A DNA stretch of 64,000 nucleotides from Saitoella complicata NRRL Y-17804 (lineage: Eukaryota > Ascomycota > Saitoellomycetes > Saitoellales > Saitoellaceae), in NCBI RefSeq assembly GCF_001661265.1, contig NW_017567022.1, forward strand, positions 1 through 64,000, read 5' to 3'. The notes under the pieces were generated by a model. It was given only the letters and a program-made list of their open reading frames with translations. It did not search any database and had not been told where the DNA came from. The translations under genes and the position numbers were made by a program. Positions 1 to 10,571 of this stretch are shown here, one piece after another (the stretch's first letter is position 1; every line of letters starts with the position of its first letter).

Positions 1-114
1 AACCCTAACCCTAACCCTAACCCTAACCCTAACCCTAACCCTAACCCTAACCCTAACCCTAACCCTAACCCTAACCCTAACCCTAACCCTAACCCTAACC
101 CTAACCCTAACCCT
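1..114 (+). repeat. Telomere, (CCCTAA)n
   Basis: Nineteen uninterrupted 6-bp units (AACCCT as written) run from base 1 to 114, so the window begins at a chromosome end with the canonical TTAGGG-type repeat on the 3' strand. The tract ends in a run of A (115-120) and then passes directly into transposon coding sequence. No subtelomeric helicase gene or spacer lies between them. The true telomere may be longer than what was assembled. Confidence 0.98.
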
Positions 115-1239
115 AAAAAAGGCATTGCTTGAGGAGAACCTGGAGAGTTTAGTGTATGAGTATGAAAGGTATAGCACTGTCACTGCTTACATCCATACTC
201 TCCTCCCCTACAAGACTTACTTCGTCTCAGCCTGGGTTGATGCTGTTACTCACCTTGGTTCCTCGGTGACATCGCGAGCTGAAGGTGCCCACACCCTAAC
301 CCTAAGTCACATTCAGGTCAGCACGGGTAACCTCATTACTGTCGTCGATCGTTCTCGGTCCTTCATGGAGGAACAACACCAAGAGATCCTGGGCAAGGTT
401 GCTAAGGAGAAGATAAGTGCTGCGACTTCTTTAACAGCTCCTTTCTTTGCCGATGTCAAGTACAAGGTTTCTGCCTTTGCGCTGGACATGATTGAGCAAC
501 AATACATCCTTGCACGTCGGGAGTTGGCCACCGAGTTCAGGTTGCCCCACATGTCGGGGTTACATGAAGCTAGTTTTTGGTCTACCCTGCGCCCATGCCA
601 TCATCGAGGCATTGGAGGGAGATCGTGTTCTCTCTATTAATGATATACACGGGCACTGGCATCTTGTCCTCGACGAAAACTACATTAAGGGGCCTGCAAC
701 TCCTGACACCAACCGACAAGTTCGTGATCCTCAAGTCTTCAACGCTAGAGGACGCCCGAGGGGCTCTCAAAACCGCCGACCAGCCAGGCCACAAAGCTCA
801 ACTCAGCGAGATCCCAGTGCCTTTGAGATCGTTCAGGCCCCAGCAAGGCTCTGTGGTTTATGCAGGCGCCCCAGCCATGATCGGAGGACATGTGAGCTTC
901 GTGGAACCCAAACACCAAGCCAGACTCAGCATCCTATTGCTCCAGTGAATGGTGGGCCATCTCAACCTTGGTTTGTACCGTCCTACGATCCCCTCGAAGC
1001 TGCTCCGGTGCAATATCAGTTCTATGGCCCTCCCCCCGGGGTGCCATGGAATTACTTTGGTGGGTATGGGCACTGAGGAGTCCGTGGGAGTGTTCTGGTT
1101 TTTTTTTGTACATACTGCTAATGTAAATAATATTATCTTGTCGTGTTCTGCTCTGATCTCTCCGATTTGGCAGCTGCGGCGCCGAATCCGCGCGCGGGGT
1201 GTGTTACGAAGAGAATGGGGTGTGCCAGGATCAGGACCC
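115..1239 (+). mobile_element. MULE DNA transposon remnant, 5'-truncated by the telomere
   Basis: This is the 3' half of a Mutator-like element related to the copy at 15978-18359. It encodes the part of the transposase from about residue 345 of the other copy onward: the third catalytic acid motif (RAEGAH), the SWIM-like C-R-G-Y...P-C-A-H segment and a CCHC zinc knuckle (CGLCRRPSHDRRTC). Relative to the inner copy there is a one-base frame change near 548, in a run of C just before the SWIM segment. After the stop near 1076 the sequence matches the inner copy's terminal inverted repeat and ends in GGATCAGGACCC at 1239. Everything upstream, including the DNA-binding domain and the first two catalytic Asp residues, is missing. 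It is non-functional. Confidence 0.9.
293..305 (+). repeat. Internal telomeric patch inside the transposase remnant
   Basis: ACCCTAACCCTAA, just over two telomere units, sits where the related MULE copy encodes Lys-Cys-Leu-Lys directly after the catalytic-Glu motif. The patch replaces its counterpart at the same length, so the sequence on both sides stays colinear and in frame with the other copy. Flanking bases are clearly homologous, whereas about 10 of the 14 bases in the patch differ. Confidence 0.85.
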
Positions 1240-2092
1240 ATAACTATGGACCGTGTGCTATTGTCGCATATCTCACCGAACATTTCGAACCGTTTGCGAC
1301 CTTCCTAGGCCTTCAATGGAGTTGTTCTGTTGGTTTTACGGTGAGGGTTTACGGAGCATGTGCAGCTACCTGCAGATTGCGACAGGCATTTTGCAACCAG
1401 CTGTAGTGTCGTCCGGCTGCGGCGTTTACTCATACGTCGAGTCGCGGTTGTGCCCTTGAGCTTCGCTGGAATCGAATGGGTAGGGAGAGTCTTCAACATC
1501 CAAATCCGAACGCCCGACGGTGGTGTCGTAGATGCGTTCAGGATGATGTTGTATGGACATCTTGTCGAGTTAGGAACCACGCAGTTAGGTAACCCCCTCT
1601 TCACTGGCTGATTTATGTGGCTGTCTTAGCCGGGCACAGGCTCTGTGTGTTGGTTATCGTAGGCAAAGTTTCTCAAGCGGGCAGTTTCCTCCAAGGGATT
1701 GAGACTAAAGCCGGAGACGGATGTCAATGTATATGATCGTGTCCGATGCTACCAATGTTGGAGGTACCCCACGTAAGTGTGTAAAAGGTCTGATTCTTCC
1801 AGTAGAGAGCGAAGCTCCCTTATATCTAAGCAACTATACTATGATACAAAGGTATCAGTGTAGGGTAACCTAGGGCCTGTAGCCCTGCAGAGGCGGTTTC
1901 ACTCAGCGTGCCCTGCAACATACCCCGTGGGCCGTGGAGGTGCGATGAACGCGACTTGATTCTACGGTAAGCCTGTCATAGGAACGAATCCAATCACACC
2001 AGGCGTAGATATTCGAGAATTTGTGAAGATGTGTTCATGATTGCTACCGTACATATACCAGTGTCGAACGGCAACTCCGAGAACATGCCCCG
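1240..2092. other. Subtelomeric non-coding stretch
   Basis: I see no convincing gene here. Open frames are short, overlap on both strands and show no recognisable domain. The segment separates the transposon remnant from the first real gene and probably includes the 3' untranslated region of the ubiquitin ligase that ends at 2093. Confidence 0.5.
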
Positions 2093-3640
2093 TCATTTCC
2101 TCCTCATTGCCACCAACGTGCCGATCATCTCCAAACACCCGCTACAAGCACTCAACCCACAACTTCGACATCTCCTCCCGTCGTCACCTGAACCCTTCAC
2201 CTTACACGCCTCACACCGCTCCTCCTTCCGCTTACCAAACAACTTCCCCTTCCCCTTAGACCGTGCCCAAGTATCCTTGCCCGTGCACTTCCCGAGATGA
2301 ACAGCAACATCGTCCCAACCAGACAACCCCACCAACCGCCTCCCAAGATCATAGTTCAACAGATCACTCCATCGACTCATTCTGACTCGTGCCTCCCTCC
2401 CCTCGGGTACCCACACAACATCCCCGCAATTCCCGTCTTCCAGCCTCCAAGGTTCAATCGCTTGCCGCACGACGTCCACCGCTCCAATCCTCTCGACATG
2501 TGGAGTGCACTCGCACCCTCGTACCCCGACGCCGCCGGCATCGACGAGCCACGCGGCTCCGCAATGATAACAGAACCCATATCCGCAAAGACAGGAAACG
2601 TGTGCGCACCCATCCTTCAGTTCAACCCAACGAGTACAATTTGCACATTGACGCCATCCTCGCTCCGCCGCCAAATGTAGTAACTGCAGTGCCGATGTCA
2701 TGTCACATGTACGATCGGGGTGTGAGGTAGCGTAGCATTTTGTGCAGACGTCTTGATTGCAGTGAGGACAGGCCGGTGAGGTGCTGACATCCGTTCGTGA
2801 TCCGACAAAGGCACCGCAACGAGCGCTAGGGCAGTACACTCGTTCGCGAAGCGCGACAGCCCATTCTCTCTCCTTCTCGCTCCATAGTAGACACTCCGTG
2901 CCATTCAGCACCATATCCGTTCGTAATCCTTCCATCACTGGTCTTTGGCAACAGCGAGGCGGATCAGGGGAATCGAGTGCGTTGAGAAGATAGGTGCGTA
3001 GACATTTGAAGTCGTAGCCGTGACCGCAAGGCGCAACGTGAGTTCGACTTTCGGGCGAGCTGATTAAGCAGAGGTTACACTGGAGGTATGTGTCGCCAAG
3101 GGAGACGCCGCTGTCTTGGCGTTGAGTCGTAGGGGAGATGTTGCGCAGATCGTGGAACGCTGCTTGATGTGTAAGGAAGGGATTGGTGTTCGTAGGCATC
3201 GGTGTATATACCTCGCGTGGATAGGCATACGAAAATGGTGAAAGCGTTGTCGTCGATGTCGGCAGCTGGTCCACCAAACCCAATCCTCTCCTCTCTACAA
3301 ACTCCCTGAACTCATCCAAACCATCCATATCGTCAACAATACCCTCATCCAGCACCCGCTCTTCCTCTGGCTCAGCAATGTATGCCGGCGCCGATCCTTC
3401 TCCAACCGCGTCTCCATACGTCGGCAATTCTTCCTCTGCCTCCTCGTGTCTCTCACCCGTCTGCGTTCGCAACACTTCTCTCATCTCCTCGAGGTACACA
3501 CGATACACGGGAATGATCTCGGCGCTCAACGGATCATTCGGCGTGATGGATGCGAGGTAGGACTGAATCTCATTAAGTTGGAGCCGTATGGCTTCGTGAT
3601 CGAAAGCTTGGTGCTGGGAATGAGGTTGAGAGAAGTCCAT
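2093..3640 (-). CDS. RBR-type E3 ubiquitin ligase (RING1-IBR-RING2)
   Basis: This is a single-exon gene of 515 residues. It should transfer ubiquitin through a thioester-forming cysteine, as RBR ligases do. The first 180 residues are acidic and probably disordered. RING1 spans about residues 188-231 (CNLC, CGHGYDFKC, CC). The IBR spans about 270-312 (CPSARC, CPHC, CTKC, H, C). RING2 spans 332-360 as CANC, then GCAHVSC, CGYGFC and HC, with Cys345 in the position of the catalytic cysteine. A further Cys cluster (CEAC, CRSC, CSGC) near residues 480-510 may bind another zinc. The start was taken at the first in-frame ATG, which precedes conserved-looking sequence. It is the first intact host gene from the telomere. 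The substrate is unknown. Confidence 0.9.
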   Translation of the reverse strand: MDFSQPHSQHQAFDHEAIRLQLNEIQSYLASITPNDPLSAEIIPVYRVYLEEMREVLRTQTGERHEEAEEELPTYGDAVGEGSAPAYIAEPEEERVLDEGIVDDMDGLDEFREFVERRGLGLVDQLPTSTTTLSPFSYAYPREVYTPMPTNTNPFLTHQAAFHDLRNISPTTQRQDSGVSLGDTYLQCNLCLISSPESRTHVAPCGHGYDFKCLRTYLLNALDSPDPPRCCQRPVMEGLRTDMVLNGTECLLWSEKEREWAVALRERVYCPSARCGAFVGSRTDVSTSPACPHCNQDVCTKCYATSHPDRTCDMTSALQLLHLAAERGWRQCANCTRWVELKDGCAHVSCLCGYGFCYHCGAAWLVDAGGVGVRGCECTPHVERIGAVDVVRQAIEPWRLEDGNCGDVVWVPEGREARVRMSRWSDLLNYDLGRRLVGLSGWDDVAVHLGKCTGKDTWARSKGKGKLFGKRKEERCEACKVKGSGDDGRRCRSCGLSACSGCLEMIGTLVAMRRK

Positions 3641-4007
3641 CGTATCGTTGACGTTGCGTCGCTCAACAGCGGACGTTCAGTTGTGCGAGATGCTTGTCAT
3701 GGACGACTTCAGGTGAGTTGAGGTAGACATGACGTTCCATGGCTGAATAGAGTTGCGACTTCGGTGAGGGCCCGCGAACGTCACCAGTTGAAGCCGTCGT
3801 AGCCGAGGAGCCGTCGCAGCTGGGTGGGTTCTTACCCTAAGGGAAAGTTCTCTTATACGAAGATCCTTTCTTCTCGACTGATCGCCATGTACATCTGCTG
3901 GACACAAACTTTCGCGAGCAAACCCTTTGACGTCATATCCACTCACGCAATATAACACCTAAACGTCTTCAGCTGAACTTCCCTAACACCATCCGCTATA
4001 TATCGCT

Positions 4008-4367
4008 ATGCTAAACATCCGCTTGGCCAGATCGACTTTGATCTCTACCTCCAACAGACTGGCCATGGGCGGTCTCCGCTTCGTAGGCACCGGCTCCCAG
4101 ATGTCGGACAACGATCCTGCCGTACGTCGCTCTCGTCTTCCCCCCCCTTTACTCCCTTACTAACAGCGACCTTAGAAACTCCAACGCGCGAAAGAGCGCC
4201 ACCTCAAAGGCGAAGACAAGGACAAGCCCATGGACGACGCTCCCGGGTGGAACGAGACCTTGGCGAGTACGAGTGAGGCGCACGTCAAGGCTGATAAGGA
4301 GGAGGGGACTATGGAGGAGTTCCAGAAGAAGACGGTGCAGCATGTTTCGAAGAAGCACCATGAGTAG
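4008..4367 (+). CDS. Small charged protein, likely mitochondrial, two exons
   Basis: Exons 4008-4121 and 4176-4367 are joined across a 54-bp intron (GTACGT donor, TTACTAAC branch, CTTAG acceptor) to give 101 residues. The first 30 residues lack acidic residues and are rich in Arg, Ser and Leu, as in a mitochondrial presequence. The rest is highly charged, with the core DAPGWNETLAS-TSEAHVKADK. I recognise this core as typical of a small conserved fungal family of unknown function that often carries a presequence. An internal Met (residue 33, MSDNDPA) could give a cytosolic form. The reading frame and splice signals are clear; the role is not. Confidence 0.75.
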
Positions 4368-5218
4368 GATCTGACGAGGAAGGCGGAGGACCAGAGAGAG
4401 GAAGAGAATGCGTGTAAGAGTACCGAGGGCTGTAATGTACGTATGGATAGGTAGGAAGGATACCCGTATATATACCCTGGTTATATGACTCCTTTTTGCA
4501 CTCGCAGCCTAATCCTTTGGGACTATGTCGGTACGGGTGGTGTTATCAATCGGCAGCGTTGAAGGATCGGACTGACGGTGTACTCCCTGGACGTCAACTT
4601 CTTGCCCTTAAAGCTCCTCCGTCGTCACTTGATTCTACTAGCATGAAGTTCACGAGTTCGATCACGTTGATACGGATCCCTTTCTTGATCTGCCGGGTGA
4701 AACGGGACGTATGCATATGTACCGTGCACCGTACACCCGCACCAAGACAAAAAACGCGAAGGAAGAAAGCCCCAGCTCAGTATTACCTATCCTACAACGT
4801 CTGGATCTGAATCCGTACTTGAGTATCCCTCCGACGCAAAGTACTCAAACACGAACTCAAGTCTTGGTTCAGACCCACGACTTCCATCCTCCGCCTGAAA
4901 CTCACTTGCGATGAACATGTCCATTCGGCGCGGTATAGGTCGAGCTTCCCTGACCGTTGTTGTAGTATGTGGAGTTGTCGGACTTCTGGTAGTAGTAACT
5001 CCAGTTCCTTTACCAAGCTGTCAGCCCATCCTTCAGCGAGTTCCAACTTCACACGGGGCAGATGTCAGGAGTAAGGAGGAGAAGGGAGAGCTTTTGACTA
5101 GTTCACACGGTCTCAGGGGTCCGGACGTTCCTGGAATGGGCAAGTCAATCGACCGGATGGTGCAGGGTCCCGCCCCGCCCTTACCCCGCACCCCGCTGGT
5201 TGATCTCCAGATCCAACA
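4368..5218. other. Intergenic stretch
   Basis: No gene is supported here. Open frames are short and lack domains. The segment should hold the 3' end of the small mitochondrial-type gene and the promoter of the dioxygenase gene at 5219. Confidence 0.5.
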
Positions 5219-6300
5219 ATGACGGCCTCACCAAACACCCTGACAATCCTCCCCCTCTCCCCCGCCGAACACTCCACCCAACTCCTCTCCCCCCGCTCCC
5301 TCCAACACGCCCTCGAAGCCCTCCACCGCGACGGCATCGTCGTCCTCTCAAACGCCGTATCCCACGGAAGCATCGATGCGTTGGAAGCGCGGATGTTGAG
5401 CGATGTAGACGTGTTGAGGAAGAAGGACGGGGATGCTATGCCGTATAACTATAACCGGGGGAATGTGCAGCAGGATCCGCCGCCTGTTGTTGAGTGCGTT
5501 CCCTTCTCCCTTTCTCTTTCCATAGTGCTGACGGGTGCGACCATAGGTATTTGAAGAAAGACGTCTTCATGAACCCCTTCGCCGCACACCTCGCAACACA
5601 CTACCTCGGCCCCACCCCGCATCTCCGGTTCAACAGTGGTAACACCGCCCTTTTCTCGCCCGAGGGTGCACGACAACCCGTCCACACGGACGCCGATTTC
5701 GATCATCCGAAGATCCCGTTTGCGGTCGTGGTTAATGTCCCGCTCGTCACCATGACCCCCGAAAACGGTACTAATCATCCCTCCCCCAACCCGCAAGCTG
5801 ATACTTAACCCTAACGCAGGCTCAACCGAACTCTGGCTCGGAACCCACACCTTCACAACCCTCTCCCACCAAGAAGGCGCCCACGGCGACCGTGCGAGTG
5901 GTCGGATTGTGGAGTCTGGACTGAAGGAACGGAGGAGTGCTGGGATTGGTCCCATTCAAGGGACGATTCCAAAGGTTCGTGACGTTAGGGGAAAGTGAGC
6001 AGTGTAAATGCTAACGCATCCACGCAGGGCTCAATCATCATCCGTGACCTCCGCCTTTGGCACGCAGGTCTCCCAAACCACACCCACGCCCCCCGCATCA
6101 TGCTCGCGCAAATCCTCTTTGCGTCATGGTATCGGAACAAGATGTCAATCACCCTTCCCCTCGCTGCTAAAGAGATGGTGGAAGGATGGGAGAGGGAGAC
6201 GGGAGTGAGGGTGGAGGCCGAGTGGGTGGAGGGGGATGGGGAGGGGTATTTGGAGAGGGCTAGGTTTGGGAATGATTATGACTTTGATCAGGAGGCTTGA
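5219..6300 (+). CDS. Phytanoyl-CoA dioxygenase (PhyH)-like Fe(II)/2-oxoglutarate enzyme
   Basis: Four exons (5219-5493, 5547-5767, 5820-5974, 6028-6300) give 307 residues with all phases consistent. PhyH proteins are non-haem iron oxygenases that hydroxylate a substrate using 2-oxoglutarate and O2. The iron ligands fit His138-x-Asp140 (VHTDADF) and His229 (LWHAGLPNHT), with Arg240 (APRIML) placed to bind 2-oxoglutarate. The N-terminal segment (EALHRDGIVVLSNAV) matches the usual PhyH opening. No signal peptide is seen, so it is probably cytosolic. Many fungal relatives act in secondary metabolism, but no pathway genes sit beside it, and the substrate cannot be inferred. Confidence 0.88.
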
Positions 6301-7008
6301 TTGTAGATATCTTCAGGAGAGAGCGTGAATATGGAAATTGTCTTTGGTTGTCCCGGCGAGCGCGTGAGAGCTGTTGTGCGCATACAGTACACTTTGATTC
6401 TCCAGACAAACTCCCATACCGTAAACCGGCTAGATACTGTACATCGCCAATGTGATCGCCCTCTTATAAATCCTCCTCACATATCTGAAGGATCTGAAAG
6501 GGCCTCTTTGGGACGAAGAGACAACTCACCATCTGGAGTATCTACATAACCCAATTCCGGGGCTTCACAAAGGCCGGGTTAGGGGGAGAGGGTTCTTGCG
6601 GGGGCAAGTGTGGATGGGGTGTTTGAAACGAGGGGGAGGAAGGTTGTTTTGATGTGATTGTGCTTTGTTATTTTTGCTTGGTTAGCGGTGTACGATTTTG
6701 ATATCTGGATTATTGCTACGATCTTGAGAATGTGCGATAGGGGGTGAGGATGGGAGGCGTACGGAGATCACATACATTGGACTATCAATACACTTCAACT
6801 GCTATCATATTACACATTCGGGGTTCATCGTCCTTCTTTAATTCGCACAGCGTCGATGTAGAAAGTCACATCGCAATCGTCCTCTTCGAAAAGACGTAGT
6901 CGGTCACGAAAGTGCTGTACGTGGAGTCATCTAAATTTCAGCATACGACGAACCTCTCGTCTCCAAGGAAGAAGATTCGGCATTCAGGTGTGGTCGATGG
7001 CAAGTGGC
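6301..7008. other. Intergenic stretch
   Basis: I see no gene, repeat array or RNA in this stretch downstream of the PhyH-like gene. Reading frames are short and interrupted. Confidence 0.45.
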
Positions 7009-7600
7009 AGGAGTTATCTTGCCACGTATGACTTTGAGTCCAAGCCTAAGGGGATCCCTCGAACTGTGTGAATGCCCAAGCAGTTTGTGGATGAGGGTAG
7101 AGTTGACGTCGGATTTGACGTCGGATCACGAGAAGTCGAAGACAGGCCATGGAAGGCTTTCAAAGAGCATCGCGGTCCAGAGGAAGAGAAGGAAAATATG
7201 TATCTCGTTGTCTCAAGGATATGCGCCGCTTCGTAGAAGTTCCCCCGGCTGCAGAGCTATGGTGACTGGTTCTCCGTCAATCTCGACACTCGATGAGGAC
7301 CTTGGACATACCGCATTCAAGTCTCGACTCATCTTTGTGTGTAGTGATGTGAGGCAACACGAGGTACGACCTCGGCTGCTACATGGTCACCTTACCCGAC
7401 GACGTACCATCTCAGCGTCTCATCACCGGGAACAACAAGGATTCGCCGGTCAAGTGTAACACAGTCATCATACCGACTTGAGTTTGCGCTCAGACGCATG
7501 ACTGAGGTTGTGGTGATGAGGAGATGTGTGTACCCCGAGCAGGTTGTGGATGAAGGAAAAGCTCTGCCGCATATCCGAAACATTGGAGCCATACCATAGC
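7009..7600 (+). pseudogene. Decayed coding trace, family not recognised
   Basis: One frame reads like protein for about 75 codons (for example FVDEGRVDVGFDVGSREVEDRPWK followed by an EEEKEN-type acidic run), but it contains stops near 7065 and 7236. A second block around 7450-7600 repeats a related phrase (YPEQVVDEGKAL against MPKQFVDEGRVD), which suggests an internal duplication or two copies of a domain. No full-length frame exists. It may be a dead subtelomeric gene or part of an old transposon. No family is assigned. Confidence 0.25.
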
Positions 7601-9469
7601 CAGGGATTTCAAGAGGGACACGATGCCGAGAAGGAGGACGAGGATTCCATGAAGGTAGGCCTTTATCTCTTGCTCCGTGAGGTTCCTCTGGTTATGGAGT
7701 TTCCTGAACGGGTGTGTGTGTAGACGCTCGATACTCGAAACAATAACCGGACTTGGTCGACTGGCGCGCCCGTCTTCTGGGGTGAAACTCTCTGAGGATC
7801 ATTTCATCTTGCGAGGTTCTTTCGACTCGTCCGAGGAATACAAAGAACGTCGCAGGATAAAACCACCCTCAGAGTTCGTGAGCATCCATGATCTGGCTTT
7901 CTCGATGTCGTCGTCCTGAGCGAGCGAGGTTTGCGTTAAACAAGGAGCTCCCCGTAAATTCGCGATGAACAGCAAGCAGCAATGACCTCCTTGCTCCGAG
8001 TGACCGGGCGTCTATCGACAATTCAAGCCTATACGCATCTCCATCATCCGATCTCGTTGGTAAGTGTCGCGAGCGCTGAGTGATGTGTCCGCATTCGTGC
8101 AACAGGAGGACCGCAGAAGCCGGAGTACCTCGGTAAATGAAGGTAACATACGGTCCTCACCCTGCGCTTGCCAGGCGTTGACGAATTGCGTCCAAGAAGG
8201 AAACAATCCCTCGATCGATGTTGGTATCGCCGGCGTACCTTACCGTAAGGCTTCTATGAACCTTTCTTAGTAAGAATCCTAACGTGCTTGTTCTCACCCC
8301 ATCCTGTATCATACCGCTCAGGCAACACTCCCCTCCGCGGCAATGGCAATCAACCTCCTCGTGTTCACGCCGCTCCACCGTGTCGCACCGTATCTCGATC
8401 TCTCGATGACTCCAACGCTACGTCGTACGCTCAACACAAGTCAGACAGCAGAGCGGCATCCATCCATCTGGGCGTAGGCCAAGCTTTCCCTACGTTCCTC
8501 CACCTCCGTCACTGATCCGATGAATCCCGATAATGGGCCGCGATGGATGCAGCGCCTCTCTCCTGGTAGGTAACACAGCAAACAACATGTAAAATGGGTA
8601 GATGCGTCCCGAAAAGCAAGTCCATGGGCAGAGGCATAACCCACATAACGCCTCTCTCATCGCAGTTTTCATAGGAATAACTCGAGAAGCGGAGTGTACG
8701 CGTCCAGAAAACCAGTTCCACGCACTTCACGGCCAAAAACAGTCGGTACCGATCCATCAAACGGTCCATCACGCGTCTGGCCTTTCGACCCGATCCCTCC
8801 CGGATCGATCGCGCTGTAACGACGGTATGAATCCATGAAAGGTCCGTCATTCAGCCCCAACATGTAATTGTTCATTCGGACGCAGCTTGTTACTATTTTT
8901 GGCGGTTGGTGAGATATGGCAGAGGGCCGTTGTTGCAAGGTCGTGTCGTGGCTGGATAAGGTTTGCGGAGGTGTGCGGGCCGGAGATTGGAGAAACTGCT
9001 GTCGTAGAAGGAAAAACATGATCGGTTTTTGCTTTCATGGGTTTAGTTCTTGTTGAAAACGGACCGCGTCCATCTGGAATCAGAGTCGACGACTCCAAAA
9101 CCCGACCCAACACCCCACCATAGCATGTAACGTCGAAACATCCTCGGCTTGTCAGAGCTGTCACGTCAGTTCAAATCGACAGAAAGGTAAGTACTCTCTT
9201 CAATTGCTCCTGTTCGCTTCTGATCTCCGGATATCAGCGGCAGGCCAAGAATAGCAAGGACATGTCGCGGACGTCCCGGACCGATGCCATGAAACCTTCT
9301 TCAGCCCTCACCGCATCCATGGCAATCTGCCGAGATCTCTTGCGCTGAGGACATGCGCTCATTTGCGCGTGCCATGGCCCTCACGATCCGGGCCGTCCGA
9401 TACGGTCCTCCTCCGCCTTCTCCGTCTGTTCGTTGACCTTGGCCATGGTTCTTCGACCCAACGGCTGCC
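7601..9469. other. Gene-poor stretch with weak coding traces
   Basis: No intact gene is supported. On the minus strand between about 8510 and 9020 two overlapping frames contain protein-like phrases (NNYMLGLNDGPFMDSYRRYS; RRVMDRLMDRYRLFL) without domain, start or splice structure I could trust. Toward the right end the DNA becomes the promoter of the secreted repeat-protein gene at 9599. Confidence 0.35.
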
Positions 9470-9475
9470 TATAAA
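9470..9475 (+). promoter_or_regulatory. TATA box of the secreted repeat-protein gene
   Basis: TATAAA lies 129 bp upstream of the ATG at 9599, in a GC-rich context. It is followed by a pyrimidine-rich, CAACTAC/CAAACAA-type leader typical of highly expressed fungal genes. Position and leader composition support a strong core promoter. Confidence 0.65.
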
Positions 9476-9598
9476 GGCTGCCGTCGTCCTCCGTCTCTCT
9501 CAATCTCATCAACCCACACCACACTCCAAGAACACCTTCGTTCTACAACTCTCTCGCTTCTACTTTCGTTCACACAACTACAAACAAATCAACCAACA

Positions 9599-10571
9599 AT
9601 GAAGTACCTCACGCTCCTCGCCTCAACTCTCCTCGTCACCTCCGCCCTCGCCGCTCCCGGCTACGAGTACAAGTCCGAGGAAGAATGCACGACCACCTCT
9701 TCTGAGGAGTGCTACACTACCACCTCTTCTGAGGAGTGCTACACTACCACCTCGGAGGATTGCTACACCACCCCGACCCCGTATGACTGCTACCCCGTCA
9801 CCGTCTGGTCCACTTGTTACGAAACCGACACTTGCACAGTCACGGACATTGAGTACACCACTGAGTACAAGACATGTACCGAGACCGACTACTCGACTTG
9901 CTACGAGGAGACCACTTGCTACGACACTTGCACCACCACTGAGTACTGCACCACCACCGAGGTCTCCTACTGCACCGAGTCCGTCTGCAAGACGCCTTAC
10001 ACTACCTACGTTTGGGTTCCCCCGTCATACACTGAGTCCTCTTGCTCGACTGTTTACCCTTGTGGCTATACCGTTCCCACGGAAACTTGCACGACTACTG
10101 AGACCTCCATCTGCTACGAGACCACGACTTGTTACGATGAGGTGACCTACTGCTACACTGACCCCGGCCCGACCGTGACCAAGGAGGTCGAGGTTACTTG
10201 CACCGACTACGTTTACTCCACCGAGTGGTGCACTGAGACCTACACCGACTTCTACACCGACTGCTCTACCTACGTATGTATCCCAACGGCTCTGTTTTCC
10301 TCGTTCGTCTGCTAACAAACGTGCTTAGATCTCTTACTGCACGGAGACTTGCACTGTCCCGTACACTTGCACCGAGACCGAGACTTGCACTGTCACGGCG
10401 ACGCCCAAGACGGAGACTTGCACGTACACCTCGATCGACTACTGTTACTCCACCATCTACGATGAGTGCACGGTGACCGAGACCTGCTACGAGACTGTCA
10501 CGGCTGACTGCAAGCCCACGACCACCGAGTGTGAGCCCACCGAGACCCCTTACAAGAAGGGATGGTTCTGA
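9599..10571 (+). CDS. Secreted Cys/Thr/Tyr-rich repeat protein
   Basis: Exons 9599-10273 and 10329-10571, with a 55-bp intron (GTATGT, TGCTAAC, TTAG), give 305 residues. A clear signal peptide (MKYLTLLASTLLVTSALAAP) is followed by a mature chain made almost wholly of Cys, Thr, Tyr, Ser, Glu and Asp in short irregular units such as SSEECYTTT (tandem at the start), TCTETD and ETTCYDE. About one residue in eight is Cys, so dense disulphide bonding or Cys/Tyr cross-linking in the wall is likely; the Thr runs suit O-mannosylation. There is no GPI-type tail; the chain ends PYKKGWF. The strong TATA and leader suggest high expression. No known domain is recognised. A structural wall or surface protein is the best inference, and an effector-like role is possible. 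Confidence 0.9.

Noticed and set aside
4911-5222. 103-codon plus-strand frame with a hydrophobic start before the PhyH-like gene
   Set aside because: The hydrophobic stretch could pass as a signal anchor, but the frame is short, has no domain and overlaps the start of the PhyH-like gene in another frame.
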